DNA of 64,000 nucleotides from Dirofilaria immitis (lineage: Eukaryota; Nematoda; Chromadorea; Rhabditida; Onchocercidae). The number at the start of each line of letters is the position of its first letter. Position 1 is the stretch's first letter. Made by a program: the position numbers and the translations under genes. Where the stretch lies: contig JAKNDB010000079.1 in NCBI GenBank assembly GCA_024305405.1, positions 2,904,501-2,968,500 on the forward strand, read 5' to 3'. The notes below the pieces were generated by a model that was not told the origin of the DNA, did no database searches, and saw nothing but the letters and a program-made list of their open reading frames with translations. Shown in pieces: positions 51,701-63,515 of this stretch.

Positions 51701-54700
51701 TTGGCGATAAATTTAGAAAGATTTGTTTGATATATCTGTTTGTATTCACAGATGTTAAGTACTTCTCGACTGTTCAAAAGAGTAGTGCATCCTATTTCGG
51801 ATTTTGCATGCAGTTTTTTTATCTTCACATATCCTCTGTCGACTCATTCATACATTTCTTCCATCTTATGATACTGCCTGTAAAAATGAGAAAAAGTTCA
51901 TGTTCTCTATTATCTAATAGAAATTTTTTCTCCAAATTATACCATGAAATTAAATTTTGGAGATTTACACCTCGAAAATTATTTTCACAATTTGTTATGT
52001 AAAATCTTGAAAAAAATTTGATTGTAGGATTATACGTACTCTGTAATTATGGTAAAAAGCGTGCTTTCATGGTTGCAGGTATTTCGAAGAAAAATGCGCG
52101 AACATCAAAGTACAATTTTGTAGTCACTCTTTAATGATTTTATTTGTACAAATTCATACAAACATTTACAAAACGAGTATTTAGAAAAATACGAAATATT
52201 TGTTATTTTTCAAGGTTGATTACTAAAAGCGGTGAAGTGTCAGTTGAGGAATATTTCAAAATGAAGTATTCTATGAAACTGAAATATCCAGCTATGCCGT
52301 TGGTTATGGAACGGTGCCAACCAAAAATAATTTTTATCCGATAGAAGTGCTAAGCGTATGTGTGAATCAGCGGGTATCCATAGGACAGCAGACATCATCG
52401 CAGGTGCAGACAATGATTCGAGTAAGTGTGAATTTTGTATGATTAGGTTTAACAATTATGTCATGACAGATTGATTTCAAAATTCAATTAATTTTTTAGA
52501 GTTTTTTTCTTGTCATTATTGTCATTGAAATTTTCATGGAAAAAGAAATGTTCTTGAAATAGATGCTAAAATCTGCTAACTGCTCACTAGCGCTTTTACA
52601 GATCAAAGCACAAATTGTTACTTCCTGATATGATAATTTGTCATGCAGATAATCCGACAAAGTAGTTATCCTCTTATTTTTGGCTTATTAAATTTTCTAT
52701 ATTACATTTTTTTCAGGCATGTGCTGCGGTTCCATCTCTTCGATTGCATCAGACGAATACACTGAGTAAAGCAATGAAGCTTGATAATGCCAAGGGAAAT
52801 AGATGGATAACAAATTGTAGCGTTGGAATTACGAATAATTTAGCGGTAATTGTCATTTATTCTTCCTGTTTTGTTTGCTTAATACAAAGTTTCAAACACT
52901 TAAATGAAATTTTTGTGGCAGAAAATTTGAGAATTTTTAAAGAAAATGTTTAAAGAACTATATGCAGAATCATCATACATCACTGAAATTTCTCATGCTT
53001 CTGAATTGTATGTCAGGTACGTCGAAAATAATGAATTAAAGGAATTTATATGATCTAAATTGGGTGATCTTGTCTTGTGAAACTAATGATATTAAGTGAA
53101 ATTATGACTAGAAACGATTATGTTTTGTAGTTCTCGGCAAGAGTACTTCCTGCACCGGCTATTGAGTATGGTGTCAATGGATGGATAAAACCTGATGAGA
53201 AAGTAAGCAGAAATGTATATTAATGGTTTTTTTCATGTTTTTTTGTTTTTCTGGATTTATTTGGAATAATATTAAACCCTCATATCAATTAGCGTTAAAT
53301 GTTTGCAAAAATCAATGTTAAGACTTCATGGAAAGTTGAAAAAACCAGTATCTGATTCCGGCTATTTGCAAAAACTGGTATGCGGCAGCATTAATGGGCC
53401 CACGAGAAGGAAGAATGAATGAAAATCTATTCCGGTGTGGTTTTTAAATGTTGTGAAGAGTTTAACAATTTGAATTTGTCATGTAAGAAAAACAGTTCTT
53501 TAATTCATTTGTTAAAAATAACGATAATTCGAAGATATGAATCATTTGAGAATGTTCTTTATTATATCTTCGTTCCTTTTTCGCTGTTAGCAATATATTT
53601 CAGTGAGTTAATGAAATACTTATAGTAATTATATACGCATTTTCTTACAACACTGCCGTGAACATGGCATGGAAATGGGTGATCCACTTGGATGTGAATA
53701 TATTCGTCGTGCAAAACAGCAGGATGTTGAACCATTAATTGCGAAAGCCAAAAGTTTGGGTGCTACATTCATTCATTTCGTGCTTGCTGATGAATTAAAT
53801 TATCACGGTGATTATTCTCCGATATATTTCTTGCAATTATAGCGGTTTCCAAAACATTTTATAAACATAGTTTCTCTTATCAAAAATTTACTTTAAATTT
53901 TCCTAGAGTAATAGTGGAGTATCCTAGACATGTATCTCATCTCTCTTCGATATTTCGTTTATGTTCTTATGGTCTCATTATTAATCAAGATTTTAATGAT
54001 TTTGTTATAGATTTGGAATTTCGATAGGGTTTATATTTAGTGAAATTTTTCAGCGCATATAAAATATATCGAGTCACAAGAACAAATTGTTACTCAGGAT
54101 TTAAAAGCGACCACTGCATTGGCAGTAACACTGCAACATAAACGCCAAACACTCGATAATATTGTCAATAAAACGAATATTAAAATGGGAGGACTGAATT
54201 ATTCAGTTCATCTTGAGACGAAGTGACTTCGTTTTCTTTTGTATTTTTCCTTCCTTCCCTCAAGTAATTTTTGAAGATCTTCGCTTAAATAATAGATTAT
54301 TTTCTTCTTGTTTTGAAACACGAAGTATGTTATTTCAGCTGCGATCAGTGGATAACGAAACCCCAATTTCTCATCGTGGGTTTGGATATTGCACATCCTG
54401 CTATTTCTATGGTGTCCAAAAGAGATCAAAATATTGTTCCATCGGTTGTTGGTGTAAGTAGCACTGCTTTAAATGTATTTGGCTGAGTATTTAATTTTTG
54501 TTTTTATTTTGAAACTAATGGGTTTCATTGTTTTAATCACTTTTATTTTTCGGAATATTAATATATTTCAAGATTTTTCTTTCCGAAATTCAGCAAACAT
54601 AAAGGGCATTGTTGGTGTAAGTAACATTTCTGTAGGTATTTTCAGTTGAAGTTTTTAACTTTTTCTGCTTTCGTCTTTTAAAATTAGAAATTGCTTTTAT

Positions 54701-56409
54701 CTAGTCTCGAGAATATTAATATGTTTTAAGACTTTTCTTTCTAGTATTCAGCAAACATAAAAAGCATCCGTTGGATTTCATTGGCGGATATCGTTACGCC
54801 AAGGCACAAATGGAAGAGGTTTTTGTGGTTTTTATTACTTACTCTTTACTAAGTCCGACTTCAACTTGAGGTTTGCAGTAAACATTGAATTCAATTTCCG
54901 AAAATAAAACTGTAGAATCCTATGGTACAAGTACATTATGATGCAGCGTCATTATTATGATTTTCAGCTGGTAGATGACACAATACAGCAAATTTTCTCA
55001 GATTTATTGCGTTATTTCAATGCAAATCGTGGAAAGCCGCCAATGCATTTGTTTATTATTCGAGATGGCGTATCCATAGGACAATACAAATATGTAGGGT
55101 TTATATTTTCCATCGTATTTCAATGAATTTTAAGTTTAAGTTGTGCTGATTTACTTGTTTTGATTCAGTTTTTGACAAGATGGTACTTGTTAGCTTTTCC
55201 GCAAATATATTTAAGAGTTTTGCTTTTTAATCTCTTCAGATTATGAATATCGAAGTAGAACAGATCAAAAAAGCATGTCAAATGGTTGGTGGGCCTGGTT
55301 TCCGTCCCCATATTACATTCATTGTACTCACAAAGATGCATGGTTTGCGCATATATAAGAAGGTTTAAATTTCTGATTAAAATTAAATTTTTTGGGTGAG
55401 ATTGAAAAGGTTTTTTTTTTTTTGAGGGATCGAATATAAATGTGTTATTAATGTAAGCGCTATTCAGTTCATGTTATACTGGGAAGTTTGGTTTAAGAAT
55501 TTTTGTTTGCGAACTGGTTTATTGTGTATAGCCAGAATAAAATGGTCTTTCATAATGTCACAGTCTGAAAAATCATCTTATTTTGGCTTATTAATTCCTT
55601 CCTATTCAAAGCCTAGTATTTATAGAACATCAATAAGCAGGAAGGATCAGCGAAACAAAATATCAAGCCAGGTACTATCATCGATAAGTATGTGGTGAAT
55701 CCCGTGATAAATGAATTTTATTTGAATTCGCATTCTACGTTTCAGGTTTATCACAGTTTCTTTTGTAATTTCATAAACACCTAGTAAATCTTAATTTGAA
55801 AAAAACAAAAAAAAAGATCTGACATGAAAAACAAAGCGCTGGATTAAGCAGTTTTGTCGGCTTTTCATATCCTCTCTTTAAGAATTAAGAACAGTGTTAC
55901 AATGTAAATGACTAAGTAAACATGACTTTTTAGTAATTGATATAATTTTATCAGGAATTTTAGGGTACTACAAAGATACCACGATACACGTTATTATTCG
56001 ACACATCGGAAATGAAAGCAGATGTAATGCAAGGTATCGTGCATGCACTTGCTTTCGATTTTCAAATTGTAAATATGGCTGTGTCGCGTCCATCTCCTGT
56101 AATGATAGCTTCACGTATGGCTAAGCGTGGTCGTTGTAATTACGTAGCTATGTAGTAAGTCTTAATTTCTTATCTCTTAGAATATCAGAATGGAAAAACA
56201 ATTAAGCTTTTTTATTTGTAATTAAACGATTTTATGGAAAAATTTTATTTCGTATTACATATTAATTAGCGGAAATCTTAACAATTTTTAGTGGCGATGA
56301 GATGGAAAATTCTGATAATGGTAAAGGCATTGAGAAAGATTTGGTGGAATTGAATAACAAACTGAGCTATGTAAGTAAACCGCTGGAAGCTGTACGATTC
56401 AATGCTTGA
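48748..56409 (+). CDS. Nematode Argonaute (WAGO/secondary-type), N-PAZ-PIWI, ~945 aa, 23 exons
   Basis: It binds a small guide RNA and acts in RNA silencing. Exons read: 48748-48754, 49136-49182, 49351-49562, 49741-49812, 49891-50044, 50408-50488, 50787-50922, 51239-51421, 51556-51690, 52028-52119, 52215-52421, 52717-52845, 53131-53202, 53323-53434, 53626-53807, 54054-54222, 54339-54453, 54745-54818, 54968-55093, 55240-55362, 55641-55745, 55964-56154, 56292-56409. N domain: KNIFVYRYDFRLFEEYPPKG. PAZ: GISKKNARTSKYNF and EEYFKMKYSMKLKYPAMPLV. Linker: ARVLPAPAIEYG. PIWI: FLIVGLDIAHP (first Asp), FIIRDGVSIGQY (second Asp), GTTKIPRYTLLFDTSEMKAD, and SRMAKRGRCNY where the third catalytic residue would sit as Ser rather than His/Asp. 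The C-terminus VRFNA and the KYPAMPLV..NNFYPIEVLSV block resemble the nematode-specific clade. One-base gaps break the frame near 49433, 52304, 53350 and 54759-54763; junctions 49562/49741 and 52119/52215 are unresolved. Family certain, subclade inferred. Confidence 0.93.
54454..54744 (+). repeat. Duplicated intron with exon ends inside the Argonaute gene
   Basis: The intron between 54453 and 54745 contains two related halves. The donor context GTTGGTGTAAGTA at 54447 recurs at about 54611. The acceptor context TTTTCTTTCTAGTATTCAGC near 54735 has an earlier relative at about 54575-54593 in which CTAG reads CCGA. A small remnant exon (about 54586-54614) thus sits in mid-intron with a lost acceptor. 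Confidence 0.75.
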
Positions 56410-57639
56410 ATATATCAGAATCGTTAAATTTTTTCTTTTGTATATATAGTTTTCTATTAGCATTAATGTTGCTAACATTTAATACTATATTTTTACTAAA
56501 TTTGTGAGTTATTTGAAGCGGAACTTTTTATTCCGTATTGAATAAAGTCCGTTTATTAGCTTTTGTTTTGTTTTTTTTTTTTTTTTTTTATTATGGTCTT
56601 TTTATGCCACGTACTTTCACATTACTGAGAGGTTTTGTTAAATCTCTGCTATATTTGTTTTGATAAATTATTGCTTTAACAAACATGTAAGTCTCTATAT
56701 TGACAACAGTTACTTACATTTTTGTTTTATTTCTCGACTTCAGTTTTTGCGAACAAATTGTGCATGAAACAATTTTTACATTATTTTTACGTTGTTTTTC
56801 GATTGCAGTTTTGTAAATAAATTATTCATTTGCTGTGTTTCTCTTTTCTCTGATTTTGTTTTCCTACAAATAAATTTTATGCTATTTTGCAAGATTATGT
56901 CACAACGTGTAATTCTTTATATCACTTTCAGATTAGCTTAACTCTCCTTTTCACTTTCTGAGAGTCCAACATTTTCTCGTTGTATTCCACTAGTTCCACT
57001 AGTGTATGAAAATAAAAAACAAATTTGCCGCCAAGCGTTTTGGAATTTAATTCCAAAATTTGTTCAACTGTGAATTTTTTTGGATATGTGTGCCTTGAGA
57101 TTCACAAATGCTACTACTATTGGTATATTGTTGATTACATCGATAAAACCCAGAGATGGAAGTTTTATGGGATTTTATGGGGATTATTAAAATTTCTTTT
57201 GGTTCCTCGCTTTGCTGTCTTAAATTAAAAAAATTGGACAATTCTTTTATTCAAAATTCCAAGACTGTACACAGTTTTATTGGAAAGGGTGATGGTTCGG
57301 TGGAACTTTGTAGAATTCGTTTGATGCTAATTTCCCCATCGAACTGGAATCTCCGTTCTCTTGATCTTTATTATTTTTAAAAATTAGTCTTGCAAGACGT
57401 TTCCGTTCACTTATTTACTTTCAATTTATAAAATTAATTGTTGCTCATATTATACGCTTCACATTAATTTCAAATTACTGTTCGAAAATTATTAATTCAA
57501 TGTTGTTTGTGCCGACTAAAAACAAATAAGTGGTAAGTTAAAAGTTGTGAATGGTATAGAAAAATAATAATTTTCGAACAACGTCCAACATTTACTACGA
57601 TCATGACAGGGTGTTAGGATTAGGATAGCAACGGTTTCG

Positions 57640-57774
57640 ATGGCAATTCGACGTAGCAGAAGTCACAATTTAGGGATCGCCCAACAGAAGAGGTTACGGT
57701 ACGAAAGAAGAATGGCAGACCCCGAGAGGAGACATAGGCCTATTACGCCTCCTCGTTTCTATCAGGCTGGTTGA
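57640..57774 (+). CDS. Unassigned 44-residue basic ORF in a GC-richer patch
   Basis: Reads MAIRRSRSHNLGIAQQKR, then a basic and proline-containing tail ending PPRFYQAG before TGA. The approximately 170-bp patch (57600-57780) is markedly more GC-rich than its surroundings, and the frame is rich in Arg and Gln, unlike chance frames here. No family is recognised. It may be a microprotein, one exon of an unseen gene, or a foreign or old-gene fragment. Confidence 0.3.
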   Translation: MAIRRSRSHNLGIAQQKRLRYERRMADPERRHRPITPPRFYQAG

Positions 57775-59601
57775 CAGGGGATCTTCTAATATGCAAAAAA
57801 TATTCAGAGCAATAATAATGCTCTTACGCTTACTCAAAAAAAATTTCCTTTTTTTGAATAATTTTCTTTTCTTTCTTCTAATATCATTTCTTTCCTTCCA
57901 GATATTTCCAGAAAAGATTTTCCTCAAAAAAATTTTTTTGATATAAATCCATTTTATTAATCATCATGTAATCAAGAAATAGAAAATGATCAGAATGAAA
58001 AGATTTAGATTTATTCTGTTTATGGTTCAAAATTAAAAAAATCATACCATCTTTAAATGTATGTATATGTTTGAAGAATTGCATCCTTTCTCATTAAGAA
58101 AGTTTTGTATGTGCCAAAATTTAATATCACATATAATTCATTGAGTAAAATTTCATAAATAAAAAAAAACAAACTGATGAAGAAAAATTTTAAAACAATT
58201 AAAATTTGAAGAAAAATAATTTCATTTATGTCAAGAAATGATAATAGCTAATCATTACATCCATTGATTGTAATGAAAAACTGAAATTTGTAAACAAAGT
58301 TTTCAGATATATATGTAAACTGATTCACTATTTTTTTTTCAATATTTATTGTTTGTCATAAGTGAGTAAAAGAATCTCGGGAATACTGTGAAAAACATAA
58401 ATAAGTAAATAATTAATTGTTGCAAAAAATCAAACATGCAAATTTGATTTCATCTTCTTCCATATATCTTCAAATAGCAGTGAATCTCGAGTAGATATTA
58501 ATAAATTGCTTTTTTTTTTTTTTTTTTTTAAATTAGAATACAATAAAACACGGAGAAGTAAGAAAATGGCAAGTATAAATCAAATATGAATGAAAGAAAC
58601 AGTCAATTTTAAATAACAAAAATGTCATCTGCAGAAGAAATAGAAATAAGAATAATCCCTAATATTTTATGTGATATCTAATCGCTCTCATTACTAACAA
58701 TGTATCGTTCTTTTGAAACTAATAAATCTTTTCATTTCTATCAACCATTCACATAACCTTCTTTTTAATTTCCAGTTAAAAATATATCCTGTATTTCCAA
58801 TTCTAAATTTGATCTAAATTTAAAATAACAAATAGATCTAGGAGAAGGAAAAAAGGATTTGAATTTTCATATCACTACAGAACTCAATTTTGATCTATTG
58901 TATCGATTCCTAAATTCCATTTGTTATCTTTATCCTGATACAAAATCTAAACTTCTATGATATCATAGATAAGAGATATAAATAGTAATTTTTCAAAATT
59001 CGCTATTAATAAGAATAACATAATTCACGCAGTAATACTCTGATAATGTTAAAATTGTTTTGCTTTATTAGCGTATTAAGGAAGACTAAATTTTGTGGAA
59101 ATAGATTAGGAAAAATATGAACATAAATGATAAAATAATTCATTAATTTTTACAAATCTCTATCTATTAAATGTTACTCAAAAATCAGAATATTTAGCTA
59201 ATTACGAAATTCAAATCCATTTCAATGTTTAACATCTATAATCTGTTACAGTAATTGATAATGAAAGGCATATATTGATGAGCAAATGCATATATCGTAA
59301 CCTGTTTAAATATGAACAAGAGAAAGAGGAAGACGAAAAAGTGATTTAGAAAAGTGTATCATTTTATGGATGAAATTCGTAATAATATTAATGAATAAAT
59401 GATGTAACAATCATTCGATATCAAAATTAAGTACAATATACAGCTTAATAACATAATAAGTAGAAAAAAATAAGTGAAAGATTGAAAACAATATTTGCCC
59501 GTCTACTTTAGTTTCTATGCAGATTCAATCCAAATTGGATTTAATCAAGGCAAATCCCTGATGAGTAAATTATCCGCTCGCATACTATATAGATAAAGAT
59601 T

Positions 59602-59826
59602 TTAATCGCCACTGATTGTATCAATGAGCAAATGAATTGAACGGAGTGATTTCATTAGTAATGTCTTGAGCTCTTCTTGAGAGACTTCGCATAAGGCTAT
59701 GGCAACATGTAGTTTTACTACTTTGAAAGATGATTTCCATCCAGTAATATACAATTGATGTAATGAAATGTCCCATTCTGTTAAATAATGGACAATAATT
59801 TTCATTGCATTGTTGATTTGATTCAT
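59602..59826 (-). CDS. Unassigned 74-residue open frame
   Basis: The translation (starting MNQINNAMKIIVHYLTEW and including LHVAIALCEVSQEELKTLL) has a globular, helix-like composition that differs from most chance frames in this window. No motif is recognised. There is no clear acceptor directly upstream. It could be a terminal exon of an unrecognised gene or a decayed remnant. Confidence 0.25.
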   Translation of the reverse strand: MNQINNAMKIIVHYLTEWDISLHQLYITGWKSSFKVVKLHVAIALCEVSQEELKTLLMKSLRSIHLLIDTISGD

Positions 59827-60447
59827 GTAAGTAATGCTATTCTTTTAAACTAATGCATGTAAGATCTTATCCATATCATTGATCTATGTGAAATTATGAA
59901 ATTCATACTAACTTATCCCTACAAATGTTTAAAAATTCAAATTTGCAGTAATATTCGCATGAAGAAATCTGAAAAGCAAAGAACTTAAAATTTCAGTGAA
60001 GTCCATTCTAAATTAAATAAAAAGGATGAGCAGAGAGGATAAGCGATAAATATGAATAATATAACAATGCCAATTCAATAAGAAATTAAAAATTAAAAGA
60101 CCATAATATTAAATCATTAATCATTAGCATTTGAGAGCATGACAATTTAAAAAAATTTTGAAACAAAAACTGTTCTCATAAAAACAAGCACAACAAAGAA
60201 TAGAGTCTCAAAAATCTAAAATCCATTTTAAAATCGAAATTTTAGATTCCAAATCCATACCGCACATATGTGCTTAAGAGAAATATATAGTTATTATTTG
60301 TTTTATCGTAAATCAAAAAAAAAAAAAAAAGCAAAATTTGCTCCTTTCATAACAGTTAAAAGTGAAAGGTTGAAAAACTGTTCAAAATTCAGAAATCTGA
60401 AATCAATTTGAGTATACCTTCTTAAATTATTGGATAATACATGTCAT

Positions 60448-60694
60448 CTAGACATTATCAACATTTTTAAAACCTTGTTCTCGTAATTGCATCTTTGATT
60501 CATGTTCGAATAATTTTACTTTGATATGTGTGAACAGTGGCAAAAATGGAAGCTGTAACATTCATATTTTAAAGATGAAATACCATCTATCTGTTGCCGT
60601 ATCTTTGTTTTGGCTAATAAATCATATCGACATCTGAAATCAATTTCTTTCTGAAACAATATTGACACCAAAAATCTCAATATTGGTCGAACTC

Positions 60695-60748
<54 letters not shown>

Positions 60749-63438
60749 GTATGAATTAAGCTAATAATGATAAACAAAAGATTTTTCTGACAATAGAAAA
60801 TGAGTAAGAAATGAAGAGACTAACTTATTAAGAGGATTTTTCATTTCTGATTTATGCTGAATCATTTGATAGCGAGCAATTTTCGTCAGGTACCGCATAA
60901 TCTTGTAACCAGCAGAAGTTACTCTGAAAAGCAAACTTTTCTTGAAGAGTGACTCACAGAAAAACTTAATTTAATTTATAAGATTGTCAGATCATTTCCT
61001 TCTAAGTGTTATAACATCAGAATATCAATTTCTTGTAATGACAGCTTTCTTATCTTGTAATTGTCATTAGTTAACGTAAATAAGAATAGTTTATTTTTTC
61101 TTGTTTAATTTTTTAGAAAAATAAATTCTTTCCTCACCGCAATGAGAGATCATCATCTTCGCCACCCCAACCCCAATAGCTGTTCGAAAAACCATTTATT
61201 TTTAAGAACTGTTCCGTTCTAATAGCACAAACACCTCCGAATATTGACCCGTAAGGCAATCTATAATAGACAGCTCGGTAATTACGTATTTCTGACATAA
61301 TTCTACAAGTAAAATAAGATGTTCAAGAAAACAGACACTGTTACTGATTTTCTTCATATTTTGCATCTGAGGAAAAAAGAAATTAAAATTTCATAATAGA
61401 TATATCATTTGAAATGCAGTCGAAATATCTCTAAAAAAATTATTGGGAAATGAATGGTACGAAAAAAGTAGATCTTAACCCTAAAATTTTAACCTGCTTT
61501 ATATTGTACGATCGAGTGTTCGATGCAAATGCAATTAGAAGTTATAATAATTCTGATAAGAATGAATAGTTCAAATCAATAAACATGCTATTCAGTATAG
61601 TTTTATTTCTTCACTGCATATGGATACAAACTTATGAAGCACTTCTAAAAGAGAATTGGAGTGCAACAATTAAAAATTATGTCTAGCTAGTCCGTTCATC
61701 AGATTTAGTATGAAATTAATCTGAGAAACATATCTGTATTTAAACTTGTTGATAGCAACACTCATATGCCTTGGCTGGTCGGGACAGGAATAAATATTAC
61801 GATCATCCTCTGCCAATAAATCAACATCGTGAAATATAAAACACTGCCAATCGTAAAGTTTCATCGCTTCCACATATCCAATATTCATCAATTTAGCACG
61901 ATTAAATGTTTCATTCTCATGTTGCTCAATGATAAAAATTGCATAATCAAGTTGTTGTTTCGTAAGTAGTGAATGAAGATTATGCAGCAAGATACACAAG
62001 TGAGCTGCTCGATCTCTGAAAATGTAGTTCACATCAAAAAGCCCAGCTCTTTATGTTGGACTACCAGAAAAAAAAGTCCTAAATAAGCAATGTGCATAAG
62101 ACATATTTTTGTGAAACCGCAGAAAAAATAAGACGCCACAATAAAATGCATTATGTAAGACTATAGAATGCGACAACTGTAACTTATTTGTTAGGAAAAC
62201 CAATGTCGAAAACTTATAAGCTTTATAGCAAATTTTCAGTCCTATTCACGGTAAATAAATGACATTGGATAAACGTTAAATTCTACATAACCCTAGGCCA
62301 AAATCTTCCGATGTACATTATATCACAAATATGTTAAAGATTTAACAGAATAATTGATGCATTATAAAAGCAACCTGTAAGGCACAATAATGGCAACTCT
62401 GTGTCGTGATAGGCAATTTTTAGGTTTTCCATGACCACCAAGTTCTAAATGTGGATTCAATTGTTCAATTTCTTCAAATGTCGGCTCATCATACCATACT
62501 TTTATTGGACCAACCAAATCAGGTGGTGTTACAGGGCAATTCATTAAACTGAGATTCTGTCGCACCATTTGTAAGCCCGAATCAATTTTACATGCTGATA
62601 ATGTTTCATTACCAAATATTTGCCTGATAGAATGAAGGTCTGAAAATCAAGCTTATTTTATAATTCTTAAAATATTTAAAATTAGTAATTAGATTATACT
62701 ATAATTGCATAAACATTTTCCTTATGATATACTTAATCGAATATGAAATTAAATAAAATATGAAGAAAAAGATTCATTTCCTGCAAAGTCAAAACTCTTG
62801 CTCTTCCTTCTAAAAAAAAAAGAAAATCATTTAATGAAAATATATTATGGAAGTTGGCCAAACCGTTAATTTAATATGCTGCATAAGAATTTTTGAATTT
62901 ACAAGAAATATTACATTTTTTAAGAAATTTAAAGCTAAGCAAATCAACTAACCCATAGTAGCAGTATTCAATGTGGTATTATTGATACTCCAATCAGTTT
63001 TCGGGAATAGACATTCTTTATGTATACTTCTCTTAGCTTATCATTTGTTGAATCAGTGGCAATAGATTTGTTAATTGTTGGATGAATATTGGCTAGTTTA
63101 TTATTGAATAAACTATTAGCGAAAGGCTTATAAAATTTTGAAGAAGTACTAATTGAATTATCAATTGAATTGTCAGTATTAATTTCATAGAATGCTTTTC
63201 TATCATTAAGTAAAATTTCGTTGGAATTTCGATCATTGCTATTATTGGCAACATCCGCCAGAGTAATTTCTTGCCTTCTAGTTTCAATTATTGGCCTCCA
63301 AATATAATAATCACTGATAAATGATAAGCCACTGCTTAGAAAAATATGCGCTGTCGCAGCAAATATTAACAGAACGATAACAAAACGTCCAGCTATAGGC
63401 ATCCTTGTATCCGCATAATACTTTATATGCTTCATTCT
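60448..63438 (-). CDS. bre-4: Beta-1,4-N-acetylgalactosaminyl/galactosyltransferase (B4GALT family, BRE-4-like)
   Basis: This type II Golgi enzyme transfers GalNAc or Gal from UDP-sugar in beta-1,4 linkage to GlcNAc ends of glycans and glycolipids. Exons: 62953-63438 (ATG in this exon, acceptor at 63508), 62375-62623, 61734-62015, 61138-61260, 60825-60923 and 60448-60633 (TAG). The N-terminus has one membrane anchor (FVIVLLIFAATAHIFLSSG) and a long stem. The catalytic part shows RVAIIVPYRDRAAHL, FNRAKLMNIGYVEA, the DxD motif in FHDVDLLAEDDRN, PRHMSVAINKF, LPYGSIFGGVCAI, the hallmark WGWGGEDDD, and RYDLLAKTKIRQQIDGISSL. An Ile occupies the place of the Tyr that restricts vertebrate enzymes to UDP-Gal, which favours GalNAc. 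One-base gaps are inferred near 63015 and 60561. The phase between 62953 and 62623 does not close, and the donor at 61734 reads AG/ATATGT rather than GT. DDRN and SCPDQPRHMS fit BRE-4 better than SQV-3. Confidence 0.9.
60694..60750. repeat. (TA)n microsatellite in the last bre-4-like intron
   Basis: About 28 TA dinucleotides with ATACAT interruptions, between the exons ending at 60825 and starting at 60633. Confidence 0.95.
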
Positions 63439-63507
63439 CTTCAACACCGATAATGAATGAACGTTTTGACATTCGTCTTTGTATTGGATTATATAATCCG
63501 ATAGAAT

Positions 63508-63515
63508 CTGAAAAA
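63508..63515 (-). promoter_or_regulatory. Candidate SL trans-splice acceptor of the bre-4-like gene
   Basis: On the minus strand TTTTTTCAG ends at 63508, about 70 bases upstream of the chosen ATG at 63438. An out-of-frame ATG lies between them, so the start could differ if a base is missing there. Confidence 0.4.

Larger units (their letters stand above)
56410..60447. other. Intergenic region between the Argonaute and bre-4-like genes
   Basis: Mostly AT-rich unique sequence holding the 3' ends of two convergent genes. Exceptions are the GC-richer patch with a small ORF at 57640-57774 and the minus-strand open frame at 59602-59826. No RNA gene or mobile element was recognised. Confidence 0.6.

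Noticed and set aside
51748..51900. Possible Argonaute exon after TTCACAG (DVKYFSTVQKSS...)
   Set aside because: The PAZ block YVLCNYGKKRAFMVAG at 52028 joins exon 51556-51690 in phase and matches the family; the earlier frame has no matching donor and no PAZ similarity after a few residues.
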